A stretch of 64,000 nucleotides of DNA from Streptomyces silvae (GCF_016745505.1 NZ_JAERUC010000086.1:1-64000), one strand, 5' to 3'; positions 25,257 through 33,887 are shown, numbered from the stretch's first letter. The notes: a model not told the origin generated them from the letters alone. A program made the numbers and translations.

Positions 25257-26996
25257 TCAGCCCGCGTACGGGTCGGGCACTTCTCCCTGCCGGGCCAGGA
25301 ACGCGAAGTCGCATCCGGTGTCGGCCTGGGTGATCTGGTCCTGGTAGAGCGCGCCGTAACCGCGTCCGTAGCGGGCGGGCGGCTCGGTCCACGCGGACCT
25401 GCGCAGCTCCAGCTCCTCCTCGGACACGTCGAGGTGGAGCAGCCGTGCCTCGACGTCCAGCGTGATCAGGTCGCCGGTGCGGACCAGGGCGAGCGGTCCG
25501 CCGACGTAGGACTCGGGTGCGATGTGCAGGACGCAGGCCCCGTAACTGGTGCCGCTCATCCGGGCGTCGGAGAGCCTGACCATGTCGCGTACGCCCTGCT
25601 TCAGCAGGTAGTCCGGGATCGGCAGCATGCCGTACTCGGGCATGCCGGGACCGCCCTTGGGGCCGGCGTTGCGGAGCACCAGCACATGGTCCGGGGTGAG
25701 GGCCAGGGCCGGGTCGTTGATGGTGCGCTGCATCTCCTTGTAGTCGTCGAAGACGACCGCGGGTCCGGTGTGGCGCAGCAGGTGCGGCTCGGCGGCGATG
25801 TGCTTGATGACGGCGCCGTCGGGGCAGAGGTTGCCGCGCAGGACCGCCACCCCGCCCTCCTCGGCCAGCGGGTTGTCGCGCTCCCGGATGACGTCGGCGT
25901 CGTGGACGAGCGCCCCGTCGAGCTGTTCGCGCATCGTGGCGTGGGCGACGGTGGGCCGGTCGAGGTGGAGTACGTCGGTGAGCCTGGCCAGGAATCCCGG
26001 CAGCCCTCCCGCGAAGTGGAAGTCCTCCATCAGGTACTTCCCGCCGGGCCGGAGGTTGGCGAGGACGGGCACGGTGCGGGCGATCCGGTCGAAGTCGTCC
26101 AGGGTGAGCTTCACCCCGGAGCGGCCGGCCATCGCAATGAGGTGGATGACGGCGTTGGTGGACCCGCCGAGCGCGAGGACGGTGGCGACGGCGTCCTCGT
26201 AGGCGTCCGCCGTGAGGATCCGCGACAACGTCAGCTGCTGCCACACCAGTTCGACGATCCGGATCCCGGACTGCGCGGCCATCCGGTCGTGACCGGAGTC
26301 GACGGCGGGGATGGAGGAAGCGCCCGGCACGGTGACGCCCAGCGCCTCGGCGGCGGCCGTCAGCGTCGAGGCGGTGCCCATCGTCATGCAGTGGCCCGGC
26401 GAGCGGGCGAGCCCGTTCTCCAGCTCGGCCATCTCGCAGTCGCCGATGAGGCCGGCCCGCTTGTCGTCCCAGTACTTCCACATGTCCGTGCCAGAGCCCA
26501 GGACCTCGTTGCGCCAGTGGCCCGGCAGCATCGGCCCGGCGGGCACGAAGACGGTCGGCAGGTCGACGGAGGCGGCGCCCATCAGCAGCGCGGGCGTGGA
26601 CTTGTCGCAGCCGCCCAGCAGCACGGCGCCGTCGACGGGGTAGGAGCGCAGCAGCTCCTCCGTCTCCATCGCCAGCATGTTGCGGTAGAGCATCGGGGTC
26701 GGCTTCTGGAAGGTCTCCGAGAGCGTGGAGACCGGGAATTCGAGCGGGAAGCCGCCGGCCTGCCAGACGCCCCGCTTGACCGCCTGGGCGCGGTCGCGGA
26801 GGTGGACGTGGCAGGGGTTGATGTCGGACCAGGTGTTGAGGATCGCGATGACCGGCTTGCCCAGGTGCTCCTCGGGGAGGTAGCCGAGCTGCCGGGTGCG
26901 GGCGCGGTGGCTGAAGGAGCGGAGCCCGTCCGTGCCGTACCACTGGTGGCTGCGCAGCTCCTCGGGGGCGATGCGGTTCCCGCCGGTGCCGGTCAT
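25257..26996 (-). CDS. IlvD/Edd-family sugar-acid dehydratase (L-arabinonate dehydratase-like)
   Basis: The 579-residue protein has the iron-sulfur and Mg2+ site motifs of the family: NTWSDINPCHVHL, LLGGCDKSTPALLMG, GDCEMAELENGLARSPGHCMTMGTAST and RLSDARMSGTSYG. The SDINPCH and GHCMTMGTAST forms fit the sugar-acid dehydratases better than branched-chain IlvD. It probably dehydrates L-arabinonate or a related aldonate to the 2-keto-3-deoxy acid, which the DHDPS-family lyase (overlapping ATGA) would process. Galactarate or another acid cannot be ruled out. Confidence 0.88.
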   Translation of the reverse strand: MTGTGGNRIAPEELRSHQWYGTDGLRSFSHRARTRQLGYLPEEHLGKPVIAILNTWSDINPCHVHLRDRAQAVKRGVWQAGGFPLEFPVSTLSETFQKPTPMLYRNMLAMETEELLRSYPVDGAVLLGGCDKSTPALLMGAASVDLPTVFVPAGPMLPGHWRNEVLGSGTDMWKYWDDKRAGLIGDCEMAELENGLARSPGHCMTMGTASTLTAAAEALGVTVPGASSIPAVDSGHDRMAAQSGIRIVELVWQQLTLSRILTADAYEDAVATVLALGGSTNAVIHLIAMAGRSGVKLTLDDFDRIARTVPVLANLRPGGKYLMEDFHFAGGLPGFLARLTDVLHLDRPTVAHATMREQLDGALVHDADVIRERDNPLAEEGGVAVLRGNLCPDGAVIKHIAAEPHLLRHTGPAVVFDDYKEMQRTINDPALALTPDHVLVLRNAGPKGGPGMPEYGMLPIPDYLLKQGVRDMVRLSDARMSGTSYGACVLHIAPESYVGGPLALVRTGDLITLDVEARLLHLDVSEEELELRRSAWTEPPARYGRGYGALYQDQITQADTGCDFAFLARQGEVPDPYAG

Positions 26997-27895
26997 ATGG
27001 ACCACCCGGCGACCAGTCCGGCGACCTCGGCGCGCTGCTCCTCGGGCAGCGCCCGGCTCGGTGCGCGTACGTCGCGGCGGCAGAGCCCGAGCGAGGCCAG
27101 GGCCTCCTTGACGACCGTCACGTTGTTGGCGGACTGCCGGTCGGCGCGCAGGTCCTCGAAGCGGCGGATCTGCTCCCAGACCTTCATCGCCGCGAGGTAG
27201 TCGCCGGCCCGGAGCGCCTCCAGCATGGCGAGCGAGACACCGGGGGCGACGTTGACCAGCCCGGAGGTGAAGCCGGTGGCGCCGGTCGCGAAGTAGGAGG
27301 GGGCGTACAGCTCGGCGAGGCCGGCGACCCAGACGAATCTCTCCAGGCCCGCGTCCCGGGCGAAGGCGCCGAAGCGGGCGGCGTCCTGGACGGCGTACTT
27401 CACGCCGATGACGTTGGGGCAGCTGTCGGCGAGCTCGGCGAGGCGCTCGCCGGCGAGCAGCGGGTTACGGACGTACGGGACGACCCCGAGCCCCGGGACG
27501 GCCTCGGCGATGGCCCGGTGGTAGTCGACCCAGCCGTCCTGCGAGACGTAGGGGTGGACCGGCTGGTGGACCATCACCATCTCGGCGCCGGCGTCCCTGG
27601 CGTGCTCCGCGGCGGCCACGGCGGTCGGCACGTCGTGGCCGACACCCACCAGGACGGTTGCCCGGCCGCGCGCCTCCTCGATGGTCAGCTCGGTGACGGC
27701 GCGCCGCTCGTCGGGGGTGAGCGCGTAGAACTCACCGGTGTTGCCGTTCGGGGTGACGATGCGGACACCGCCGTCGAGCAGCCGCCGCAGCAGTACGCGG
27801 TGCGCCGGGACGTCGATGCTCCCGTCCTCGGCGAACGGGGTCACCGGGATCGCCACAACGTCTGCGAGGGCCGCCTTCAGCGGGGAGAGGTCCAT
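26993..27895 (-). CDS. DHDPS-family lyase, probable 2-keto-3-deoxy-L-arabinonate dehydratase
   Basis: The 300-residue TIM-barrel protein carries the family motifs VAIPVTPFAEDGSID, the substrate loop NGNTGEFYALTPDERR and the Schiff-base Lys in VIGVKYAVQD. Partners of IlvD/Edd aldonate dehydratases of this kind convert 2-keto-3-deoxypentonate to alpha-ketoglutarate semialdehyde. Start taken is ATG 27895 after an AAAGG; an in-frame GTG at 27949 overlaps the GntR stop (GTGA) and would add 18 residues, so it is a real alternative. Confidence 0.82.
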   Translation of the reverse strand: MDLSPLKAALADVVAIPVTPFAEDGSIDVPAHRVLLRRLLDGGVRIVTPNGNTGEFYALTPDERRAVTELTIEEARGRATVLVGVGHDVPTAVAAAEHARDAGAEMVMVHQPVHPYVSQDGWVDYHRAIAEAVPGLGVVPYVRNPLLAGERLAELADSCPNVIGVKYAVQDAARFGAFARDAGLERFVWVAGLAELYAPSYFATGATGFTSGLVNVAPGVSLAMLEALRAGDYLAAMKVWEQIRRFEDLRADRQSANNVTVVKEALASLGLCRRDVRAPSRALPEEQRAEVAGLVAGWSI

Positions 27896-27945
27896 GCGGA
27901 CCAGCCTTTCGTCGAGGTGCTGGTGTGTCAGATCCAGCCGGTGGT

Positions 27946-28602
27946 TCACGCCGTGTCACCCCCGTCTTCGTCGTCGGGGAAGGCGCGGCGCACGAACGAT
28001 GCGATGTGGTCGTGCAGAGCGGCCGCGGCGGCGGTCGCGTCGTCGGCGAGCGCGAGCCGGAGGATCTCGCGGTGCTCGGCCGCCTCGCGCTCCCAGGACG
28101 GGATCGCCGACCAGGCCACGGTCGACACGAGGGCGGCCTGGTCACGGATCTCGTCGAGCATCCGGGCGAGCAGCGGGTTCCCGCAGGGCACGTAGAGGGC
28201 CCGGTGGAAGTCCCGGTTGGCGAGCGACCTGTCCGCCTTGTCGATCGCCGAGTCGGCCCGCTCCAGGGCCTCCTGGGCCGCCTCCAGCGAGGCCTTGCGG
28301 GTGATGGAGCGGCGCAGCGCCTCGGGCTCCAGGAGCAGGCGTACGTCGTACACCTCGCGGGCCATCGTCGCGTCGACGAGCCGTACGGTGGCGCCCTTGT
28401 ACTGGCTCATCACCACGAGGCCGGTGCCCGCGAGGGTCTTCAGCGCCTCGCGTACGGGGGTCTTCGACACCCCGAACTGCGCGGCGAGTTCGGTCTCCAC
28501 GAGCGCTTGCCCCGGTTGCAGCTGTGCGGTGAGGATCGCGTGCTTGATCGCCTCCAGCACGTACTGGGTCCTGGACGGAATCGGGGCGGGCGCAAAGGTC
28601 AT
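27946..28602 (-). CDS. GntR-family regulator, FadR/FCD subgroup
   Basis: The 218-residue protein has an N-terminal winged helix (LQPGQALVETELAAQFGVSKTPVREALKTLAGTGLV) and a C-terminal FCD domain. The FCD domain's metal-binding Asp and His residues are in RDFHRALY and AAEHREILRLAL. Such proteins sense sugar acids. As first gene of the lyase-dehydratase operon it likely represses its own promoter (sites at 28637-28659), and possibly the kdgD/udh pair. Confidence 0.92.
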   Translation of the reverse strand: MTFAPAPIPSRTQYVLEAIKHAILTAQLQPGQALVETELAAQFGVSKTPVREALKTLAGTGLVVMSQYKGATVRLVDATMAREVYDVRLLLEPEALRRSITRKASLEAAQEALERADSAIDKADRSLANRDFHRALYVPCGNPLLARMLDEIRDQAALVSTVAWSAIPSWEREAAEHREILRLALADDATAAAAALHDHIASFVRRAFPDDEDGGDTA

Positions 28603-28636
28603 GGGTGAAGGGCTCTCACATCTCGCGTATCGCGTC

Positions 28637-28696
28637 TCATATATGACGTACGAAGTACGACGCGATGAAGCTAGAGCCGTGGGAATGTTTCGTCAA
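28637..28696 (-). promoter_or_regulatory. gntR promoter with overlapping operator palindromes
   Basis: Reading the minus strand, TTGACG (28696-28691), a 17-bp spacer and TAGCTT (28673-28668) form a good vegetative promoter. Just downstream are palindromes CGTAC-GAA-GTACG (28647-28659) and TCATATATGA (28637-28646), flanked by a TCGCGTC/GACGCGA inverted repeat (28630-28636 and 28659-28665). They would place a repressor over the transcription start. Confidence 0.65.
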
Positions 28697-28785
28697 CGCT
28701 TCTGGCAAAAGAAGTTCCGTCGACGCGCGGCCGGGACACGGCGGGGGCCCGCCGCGTCCCGGCCGCCACAGGCCGTGCGGACATG

Positions 28786-28820
28786 GCGCAGGTCCCCGGC
28801 ACCGTGCCGGGGACCTGCGC
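28786..28820 (-). terminator. Strong hairpin after the 28.8-30.0 kb gene
   Basis: A perfect 15-bp stem (GCGCAGGTCCCCGGC and its complement) has a 5-nt loop, 24 bases beyond the stop. Confidence 0.85.
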
Positions 28821-28843
28821 CTACGGGGTGGAAGAGGCCCCGA

Positions 28844-30028
28844 TCAGCCGTCGCGGAGGGCGGAGAGGGCGCCCGCGACCGCGCTCAGGTCCGGTCCCGA
28901 GGCCAGGCCCGCGTGGTACAGGCGCAGTTCGGTCGCGCCGAGCGAAACCGCGTGCGCGGCGTCCCGCTCCAGCGTGCCGGGACTGCCGCCCATGCCGCTC
29001 ACCACGTTGAAGTTGGCCGCCAGCACCCCGGAGAGCCCCGCGAACGGCCCGAGGACGGCCTCGCGCGCCGGGTCGCCGCCGGTGCAGGGCAGCACGACAC
29101 CGTCCGCCGTGGACAGGATGTGCGCCGGGTCCGTCCCGGCGTTGGCACCGGTGCGGTAGGAGGCGGGGTCGGCGTGCAGCAGGACCTGGAAGCCCGGGTC
29201 CTGCGCGGCGGCCCGTACCGCCGCGACGGCCGCGTCCTGGAGGCCCCTGGCGACCTGGACGCGCCACCGCAGGGTGGCGTCGGCGAGCCCGGCGCCGAGC
29301 AGCTTCTCCACACCGGCCCAGCCCTGCCCGTCGGAGCCGGACCCGGCCCAGACCGGCTCCAGGGCGCGGCGTACGGCGTCCCGCAGCTCCTCGGGGTCCA
29401 GCCCCACGGAGGCGTAGCCGGCCCGGCAGTCGGCGCAGAAGCAGAGGGACATCAGGTACTGCGCCGCGTCCCCGAGGGCGACGCCAGAGGTCTTGTCGTG
29501 GGCGTGCAGATGGGCGAAGCCGTACCAGCCGCACGACTCCAGCTCGGTGCCCGCGGTCCCGGGGCGTACGGCCGCCTCCGCCGCCAGGTCCACCAGGTAC
29601 GCGTGGACGGCGGGCTGCGCGATGCACGGCGCCCAGGGGTAGCGGTCACCGTAGGCGTTGACCACGGAGGTGTCCGGATGCTCGGCCCCCAGGCGGGAGT
29701 TGTGCGCGAGGACGACCCAGGAGTGCACCTGGAGACCGGCGTCCGCCAGGGCCTCGGCCGCCTCGGCGTACGGGTCCTCCCCGGCCACCCAGGACTGGGT
29801 GTAGGGGCGCAGCTCACGTCCCGCCCAGCGCGTGGCGTCCGGCGGGTAGAGCACCGCCGCGTGCTCGGCCGTCACGATCCGGCGGGCGGGGTGGCGCGGG
29901 GTGAGCGCCCGGGTGGAGTGGTAGGCGGCGGCGAGCGTCACCTGCTGGACGCCGAGGCCGGCGAGGCGGGCGGGGGCGTCCGGGTCCCCGACGACGTCCC
30001 ACGGGTAGAGGAAGGCGGAGGCCTTCAC
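28844..30028 (-). CDS. Unrecognised cytoplasmic protein in the kdgD operon
   Basis: The 394-residue protein has no signal peptide or membrane segment. Its N-terminus (KASAFLYPWDVVGDP, then LAGLGVQQVTLAAAYHSTRAL) and the ordered beta-alpha pattern suggest a TIM barrel distantly like glycoside hydrolases. It contains Cys pairs (CFCADCRAGY) and a late NVVSGMGG segment. Its GTG overlaps the kdgD stop (GTGA), so it is translated with that enzyme. The context suggests a sugar- or uronate-processing enzyme; I would not name one. Confidence 0.75.
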   Translation of the reverse strand: MKASAFLYPWDVVGDPDAPARLAGLGVQQVTLAAAYHSTRALTPRHPARRIVTAEHAAVLYPPDATRWAGRELRPYTQSWVAGEDPYAEAAEALADAGLQVHSWVVLAHNSRLGAEHPDTSVVNAYGDRYPWAPCIAQPAVHAYLVDLAAEAAVRPGTAGTELESCGWYGFAHLHAHDKTSGVALGDAAQYLMSLCFCADCRAGYASVGLDPEELRDAVRRALEPVWAGSGSDGQGWAGVEKLLGAGLADATLRWRVQVARGLQDAAVAAVRAAAQDPGFQVLLHADPASYRTGANAGTDPAHILSTADGVVLPCTGGDPAREAVLGPFAGLSGVLAANFNVVSGMGGSPGTLERDAAHAVSLGATELRLYHAGLASGPDLSAVAGALSALRDG

Positions 30029-30984
30029 TTCGCCTCCCCCGCCCGGTGCTTCTCCAGCAGGGTGCGGCCGTCCGCGATGATCGCGGCCAGCTCCTCGATG
30101 TGCTCGGCCGGCGGCTCGGTGAGCGGGGTGCGCACCGGGCCGACGTCCAGGCCCTCCAGCCGGACGGCCGCCTTCACGAGCGACACCGCGTAGCCGCGGC
30201 CCTTGGCCCGCAGTTCGACGAGCGGCCGGTAGAAGTGGTCGAGCAGCGCGTTGACCAGGTCGTCGTCGCCGGAGTCCAGCGCCCGGTAGAAGGCCAGCGC
30301 GATGTCGGGGGCGAAGGCGAAGACGGCGGAGGAGTAGAGCGTGACGCCGATGCCGCGGTAGGCGAGCCCGGTGAGCTCGGCGGTGGGCAGGCCGTTGAAG
30401 TACAGGAAGTCCTCGCCGGGCCGCCCGGTGCGTACGGCGCTGACGATGCGCTGCATCAGGTCGAGGTCGCCGTAGCCGTCCTTGAGGCCGATGATCCCGG
30501 GGGTCCCGGCCAGGGCGACGACGGTCTCCGGGGTGAAGACCGCGTTGTCCCGCTGGTAGACGATCGTCTCCAGGGAGGTGGCGGCGGCGAGGGCGGCGTA
30601 GTGGGCCAGCAGCCCCTCCTGGCCGGCGACGACGAGGTAGGGCGGCATGGCGAGGAGCCCGTCCGCGCCCGCGTCCTCGGCGAGCTTCGCGTACTGGATC
30701 GCGAGGGCCGTGCCGTAGCCGGCGCCGGCGACCACGGGCACCTGTCCCGCGGTCTCCTCGACGGCGGCCCGGACGACGAGCCGGAACTCCTCCGGGGCCA
30801 GGGCGTGGAACTCGCCGGTGCCGCAGCAGGCGAAGACGGCTGCCGCACCGGCGTCCACGCCCTTGCGCACATGCGCGCGGAAGGCATCGAGGTCCACGGC
30901 GCCGTCCGGCCCGTAGGCGGTGACGGGGAAGAAGAGCGGCCCGGCGACATCGGTGAGTCGGGCGGCAAGGGGGGCTGAGGTCAC
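30025..30984 (-). CDS. kdgD: 5-dehydro-4-deoxyglucarate dehydratase-like (DHDPS family)
   Basis: The 319-residue TIM barrel carries GPLFFPVTAYGPDGAVDLDAF, the CCGTGEFHALAPEEFR substrate loop and the Schiff-base Lys in IIGLKDGYGD. The GTGEF loop and LKDGYGDLD match the KdgD group, which converts 5-keto-4-deoxy-D-glucarate to alpha-ketoglutarate semialdehyde, CO2 and water. The divergent udh gene makes the pathway precursor, which supports the call. Start taken is GTG 30984 with a GGGAG upstream. Confidence 0.85.
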   Translation of the reverse strand: MTSAPLAARLTDVAGPLFFPVTAYGPDGAVDLDAFRAHVRKGVDAGAAAVFACCGTGEFHALAPEEFRLVVRAAVEETAGQVPVVAGAGYGTALAIQYAKLAEDAGADGLLAMPPYLVVAGQEGLLAHYAALAAATSLETIVYQRDNAVFTPETVVALAGTPGIIGLKDGYGDLDLMQRIVSAVRTGRPGEDFLYFNGLPTAELTGLAYRGIGVTLYSSAVFAFAPDIALAFYRALDSGDDDLVNALLDHFYRPLVELRAKGRGYAVSLVKAAVRLEGLDVGPVRTPLTEPPAEHIEELAAIIADGRTLLEKHRAGEAK

Positions 30985-31028
30985 GGGCGCTCCCTGAGCA
31001 GATTCAGGCGTGCACAATTATGATCGGC

Positions 31029-31080
31029 GTCCATATTTCTGAACGCTGCCACGCTAAAGCAGCCTCGCGGGGCCGGTCAA
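31029..31080 (-). promoter_or_regulatory. kdgD promoter with repeated operator element
   Basis: On the minus strand, TTGACC (31080-31075), an 18-bp spacer and TAGCGT (31056-31051) precede a 22-bp element at 31050-31029. That element matches 31159-31180 at 16 of 22 positions (shared ends GTCCA and CTGCC). Confidence 0.65.
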
Positions 31081-31128
31081 GCCACGGGCGTCCGACCCCG
31101 GGACGAACCGACCGGCACCGGGAGCCAC

Positions 31129-31180
31129 TTGACGTGGTCCGCCACGACTTCTTAGCGTGTCCACCCATGTGAATGCTGCC
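31129..31180 (+). promoter_or_regulatory. udh promoter with repeated operator element
   Basis: TTGACG (31129-31134), an 18-bp spacer and TAGCGT (31153-31158) mirror the kdgD promoter. The 22-bp element at 31159-31180 begins right after the -10 box, the same geometry as on the kdgD side. Confidence 0.68.
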
Positions 31181-31353
31181 CATGGAGTTGACGCCTCGGG
31201 TGGTTGTGTGACGTCCGCGTGCCACGCGCACCCCGCTCTCCGCAGGTCCGCCCCACGCACCGCCCCGCACCGCCCCCACGCACCGCAGCACCGCATCACC
31301 CCGTCCGCGCACGCCGCGCCCGCGCCCTGCGCCCGCACCGAGGAGATCCCCGT

Positions 31354-32163
31354 ATGCCAGCTCCGCGCACCGTCCTTCTCACCGGCGCCGCCGGCGGCCT
31401 CGGCACCCTCATGCGGGGACTGCTCCCCGCGTACGGCTACGACCTCCGGCTCCTCGACCTCACCCCCATCGAGGGCGAACCGGACGCCGTCACCGCCGAC
31501 CTCGGCGACAAGGCGGCGCTGCGGGAGGCGGTGCGGGGCGTGGACGCGGTCATCCATCTCGCGGGCATCTCCCTCGAAGCGTCGTTCGACAAGATCCTGC
31601 ACTCCAACATCCAGGGCACCTACAACCTCTACGAGGCGGCGCGCGAGGAGGGTGTCGGGCGCATCGTGTTCGCCTCGTCCAACCACGCCATCGGCTACAC
31701 CCGGCCGCCGAGCGCCGGCGACCCGCTGATCCCGATCGACACCCCGCGCCGGCCCGACACCTTCTACGGCCTGTCGAAGTCCTTCGGCGAGGACCTCGCC
31801 CAGCTCTACTGGGACAAGCACGGCCTGGAGACGGTCTCCGTGCGGATCGGCTCCTGCTTCATGGAGCCGACCTCGGTGCGGATGCTGTCCGTCTGGATGA
31901 GCCCCGGCGACGGAGCGCGCCTCTTCCACGCGGCCCTCACCGCCGAGGACGTACGGCACACGGTGGTCTACGGCTCCTCCGACAACACCCGGCTGTGGTG
32001 GGACCTGACGACGGCCCGCTCCCTCGGCTACGAACCGCAGGACGACTCCGAGCAGTACGCCGAGAAGCTCGTCGCCGAGCAGGGGGAGCTGGACCCGCAC
32101 AACCCCGACCACGCGCACCTCGGCGGCCACTTCGTCACGGACCCGCCGATCTGGCCGTACTGA
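31354..32163 (+). CDS. udh: Uronate dehydrogenase (NAD-dependent)
   Basis: The 269-residue short extended SDR has NAD motif LTGAAGGLGTLM and catalytic Tyr-x3-Lys in YGLSKSFGEDLAQ. The stretch FASSNHAIGYTRPP, RIGSCFMEP and the late WWDL match known uronate dehydrogenases. It oxidises D-galacturonate or D-glucuronate to the aldarolactone. ATG 31354 has GAGGAG 9 nt upstream. It is divergent from kdgD; no lactonase or galactarate dehydratase gene is adjacent, so those steps are encoded elsewhere or done by the IlvD/Edd enzyme. Confidence 0.92.
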   Translation: MPAPRTVLLTGAAGGLGTLMRGLLPAYGYDLRLLDLTPIEGEPDAVTADLGDKAALREAVRGVDAVIHLAGISLEASFDKILHSNIQGTYNLYEAAREEGVGRIVFASSNHAIGYTRPPSAGDPLIPIDTPRRPDTFYGLSKSFGEDLAQLYWDKHGLETVSVRIGSCFMEPTSVRMLSVWMSPGDGARLFHAALTAEDVRHTVVYGSSDNTRLWWDLTTARSLGYEPQDDSEQYAEKLVAEQGELDPHNPDHAHLGGHFVTDPPIWPY

Positions 32164-32239
32164 GGACGGGTCCGGGTCCGCGAGGTCCCGGCCGGAAAAC
32201 CGGGCGACGCGGGGCCCCGGGGCCGGGCACCATACGGCC

Positions 32240-32473
32240 ATGCCGAAGCCTTCCGGATTCACGTACGAGCGACAGGGCGACGCGAGCGTCACCATCACCC
32301 ACCACGGCCGCGCCGCGGGCACCCTGCGCGGCGGCCGGGCGGAGAAGTTCCTCGCCGAGGTGGAGTCCGGCGACGCCCAGCTCGTCATGGCCCGCTGGAC
32401 CGGCGCGTACCGGCACGGCAACGAGCGCACCGCCCGCGAACACCCCCGCAACCGGGGCCGGGCCGGGCGCTGA
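32240..32473 (+). CDS. Small conserved hypothetical protein
   Basis: The 77-residue protein starts with ATG 32240; the core RQGDASVTITHHGRAAGTLRG followed by a short helix looks like a compact beta-beta-alpha unit, and the tail is Arg-rich. Codon use agrees with a real gene. I do not recognise a function; it may bind nucleic acid. Confidence 0.6.
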   Translation: MPKPSGFTYERQGDASVTITHHGRAAGTLRGGRAEKFLAEVESGDAQLVMARWTGAYRHGNERTAREHPRNRGRAGR

Positions 32474-32537
32474 GCCGTACGGATCACGTCCGCGAAGGTA
32501 AGGGAACGGCAAAGCCGGGTCGTTCGTTACCCCGTGC

Positions 32538-33764
32538 ATGACCGCAATGACCCCCGGCTCGAACATCCCTCTCTCCGCCGCCCGCGTGGCGGTGGACGTC
32601 GCCGCCCCGGTGCGGCTCGACGTCTCGGGCCTGCTGCTCACCGCCGACGGCAAGGTGCGCTCCGACGACGACTTCATCTTCTACAACCAGCCCTCGGGCC
32701 CCGGCGTGACCTACCGCTCGGGCGGCGGGTCGGCGCCCGACGCCATCGTGGTGGACACCACGGCGGTCCCCCCGGGCATCGAGAAGATCGTGGTCACGGC
32801 GAGCCCCGACGCCGCGGGCCAGACCTTCCAGGGCGTCGAGCCCACCGCCACCGTGCGCAACGCGGACGACGGCAGCGCGCTCGCCACCTTCACCCCGCCG
32901 CAGCTGGGCGGCGAGACGGCGCTGGTGGTCATCGAGATCTACCTGCGCAACGGCGCCTGGAAGGCCCGCGCGGTCGGCCAGGGCTATGCGAACGGGCTGG
33001 CGGGCATCGCCACGGACTTCGGCGTCTCGGTGGAGGAGCCCGCCGCGGCGGCGCCCGCCCCGGCGGCCGCTCCGGTCGCACCGCCCGTCGCTCCCCCGGC
33101 ACCGGCGGCCGCTCCCGTGGACCCCCGGATCGCGCCTCCGGCCCCCGCGGCGCCGCCCGCACCGCCCGCACCGCCCGCCGGCTCGGGCAAGATCAATCTC
33201 GACAAGGGCCGGATCAGCCTCCAGAAGAACCAGACCGTGTCCCTGGTCAAGGGCGGCAGGCCGCTGCTCTCGCAGGTCAAGATGGGTCTCGGCTGGGAGC
33301 CCGCGTTCCGCGGCAAGGACATCGACCTCGACGCCTCGGTGATCGCCTTCGGCCCCAACCGCAACCACCTGGACAGCTGCTACTTCGGCAAGCTCTCCAT
33401 CCTCAACGGCGCGATCAAGCACTCCGGCGACAACCTCACGGGCGAGGGCGCGGGCGACGACGAGGTGATCGTCGTGGATCTCGGCCGGATCCCCGCCGAC
33501 GCGACCGGTCTGGTCTTCACGGTCAACTCGTTCACCGGGCAGAAGTTCACCGAGGTCGCCAAGGCCTACTGCCGGCTGATCGACGCGGCCACCGGCGAGG
33601 AGCTGGTCCGCTTCGACCTGACGGGCGCGGAGCCGCAGACCGGCGTGATGATGGCCAAGCTGATCAAGCAGTTCTCCGGCGAGTGGGAGATGACCGGCAT
33701 GGGCGAGTTCGTGAAGTCACGGACCGTCCGCGGCATGGTCAAGCCCGCCGCGAAGGCCCTGTAG
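32538..33764 (+). CDS. Two-domain TerD-family protein
   Basis: The 408-residue protein has an N-terminal TerD-like domain (about residues 8-165; DDDFIFYNQPSGPGVTY, GIEKIVVTAS), a Pro/Ala linker (about 168-215) and a second, complete TerD domain. The second domain contains VKMGLGWEP, DIDLDASVI and DDEVIVVDLGRIP, whose acidic residues bind Ca2+ in TerD. Tellurite-resistance-type proteins of this kind are common in Streptomyces and are linked to stress and development. Start may be ATG 32538 or 32547. Confidence 0.9.
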   Translation: MTAMTPGSNIPLSAARVAVDVAAPVRLDVSGLLLTADGKVRSDDDFIFYNQPSGPGVTYRSGGGSAPDAIVVDTTAVPPGIEKIVVTASPDAAGQTFQGVEPTATVRNADDGSALATFTPPQLGGETALVVIEIYLRNGAWKARAVGQGYANGLAGIATDFGVSVEEPAAAAPAPAAAPVAPPVAPPAPAAAPVDPRIAPPAPAAPPAPPAPPAGSGKINLDKGRISLQKNQTVSLVKGGRPLLSQVKMGLGWEPAFRGKDIDLDASVIAFGPNRNHLDSCYFGKLSILNGAIKHSGDNLTGEGAGDDEVIVVDLGRIPADATGLVFTVNSFTGQKFTEVAKAYCRLIDAATGEELVRFDLTGAEPQTGVMMAKLIKQFSGEWEMTGMGEFVKSRTVRGMVKPAAKAL

Positions 33765-33789
33765 CGCCACCGGCCCCGTAGCACTGGGA

Positions 33790-33810
33790 CCCCGGGAACG
33801 GCTTCCGGGG
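33790..33810. terminator. Hairpin after the TerD gene
   Basis: CCCCGG and CCGGGG form a stem after the TerD stop, followed at 33844-33858 by a CCGGAG/CTCCGG hairpin. Both lie between convergent genes. Confidence 0.5.
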
Positions 33811-33887
33811 CACCCGCGGGTTCTCCCCTCAGGTGCCCCGGATCCGGAGAGTCTCCGGTGGGACGCGGTGCGTGCTCGTTCGCTCTC

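Noticed and set aside
24172-26943. A single 923-codon minus frame through the permease and dehydratase region
   Set aside because: Only its end, the permease from 25110, is a real protein. The rest is the wrong frame of the dehydratase gene.
30025-30984. A second dapA
   Set aside because: The CGTGEFHAL loop and LKDGYGD match KdgD, and the gene is divergent from uronate dehydrogenase; the lysine enzyme is at 43.6 kb.
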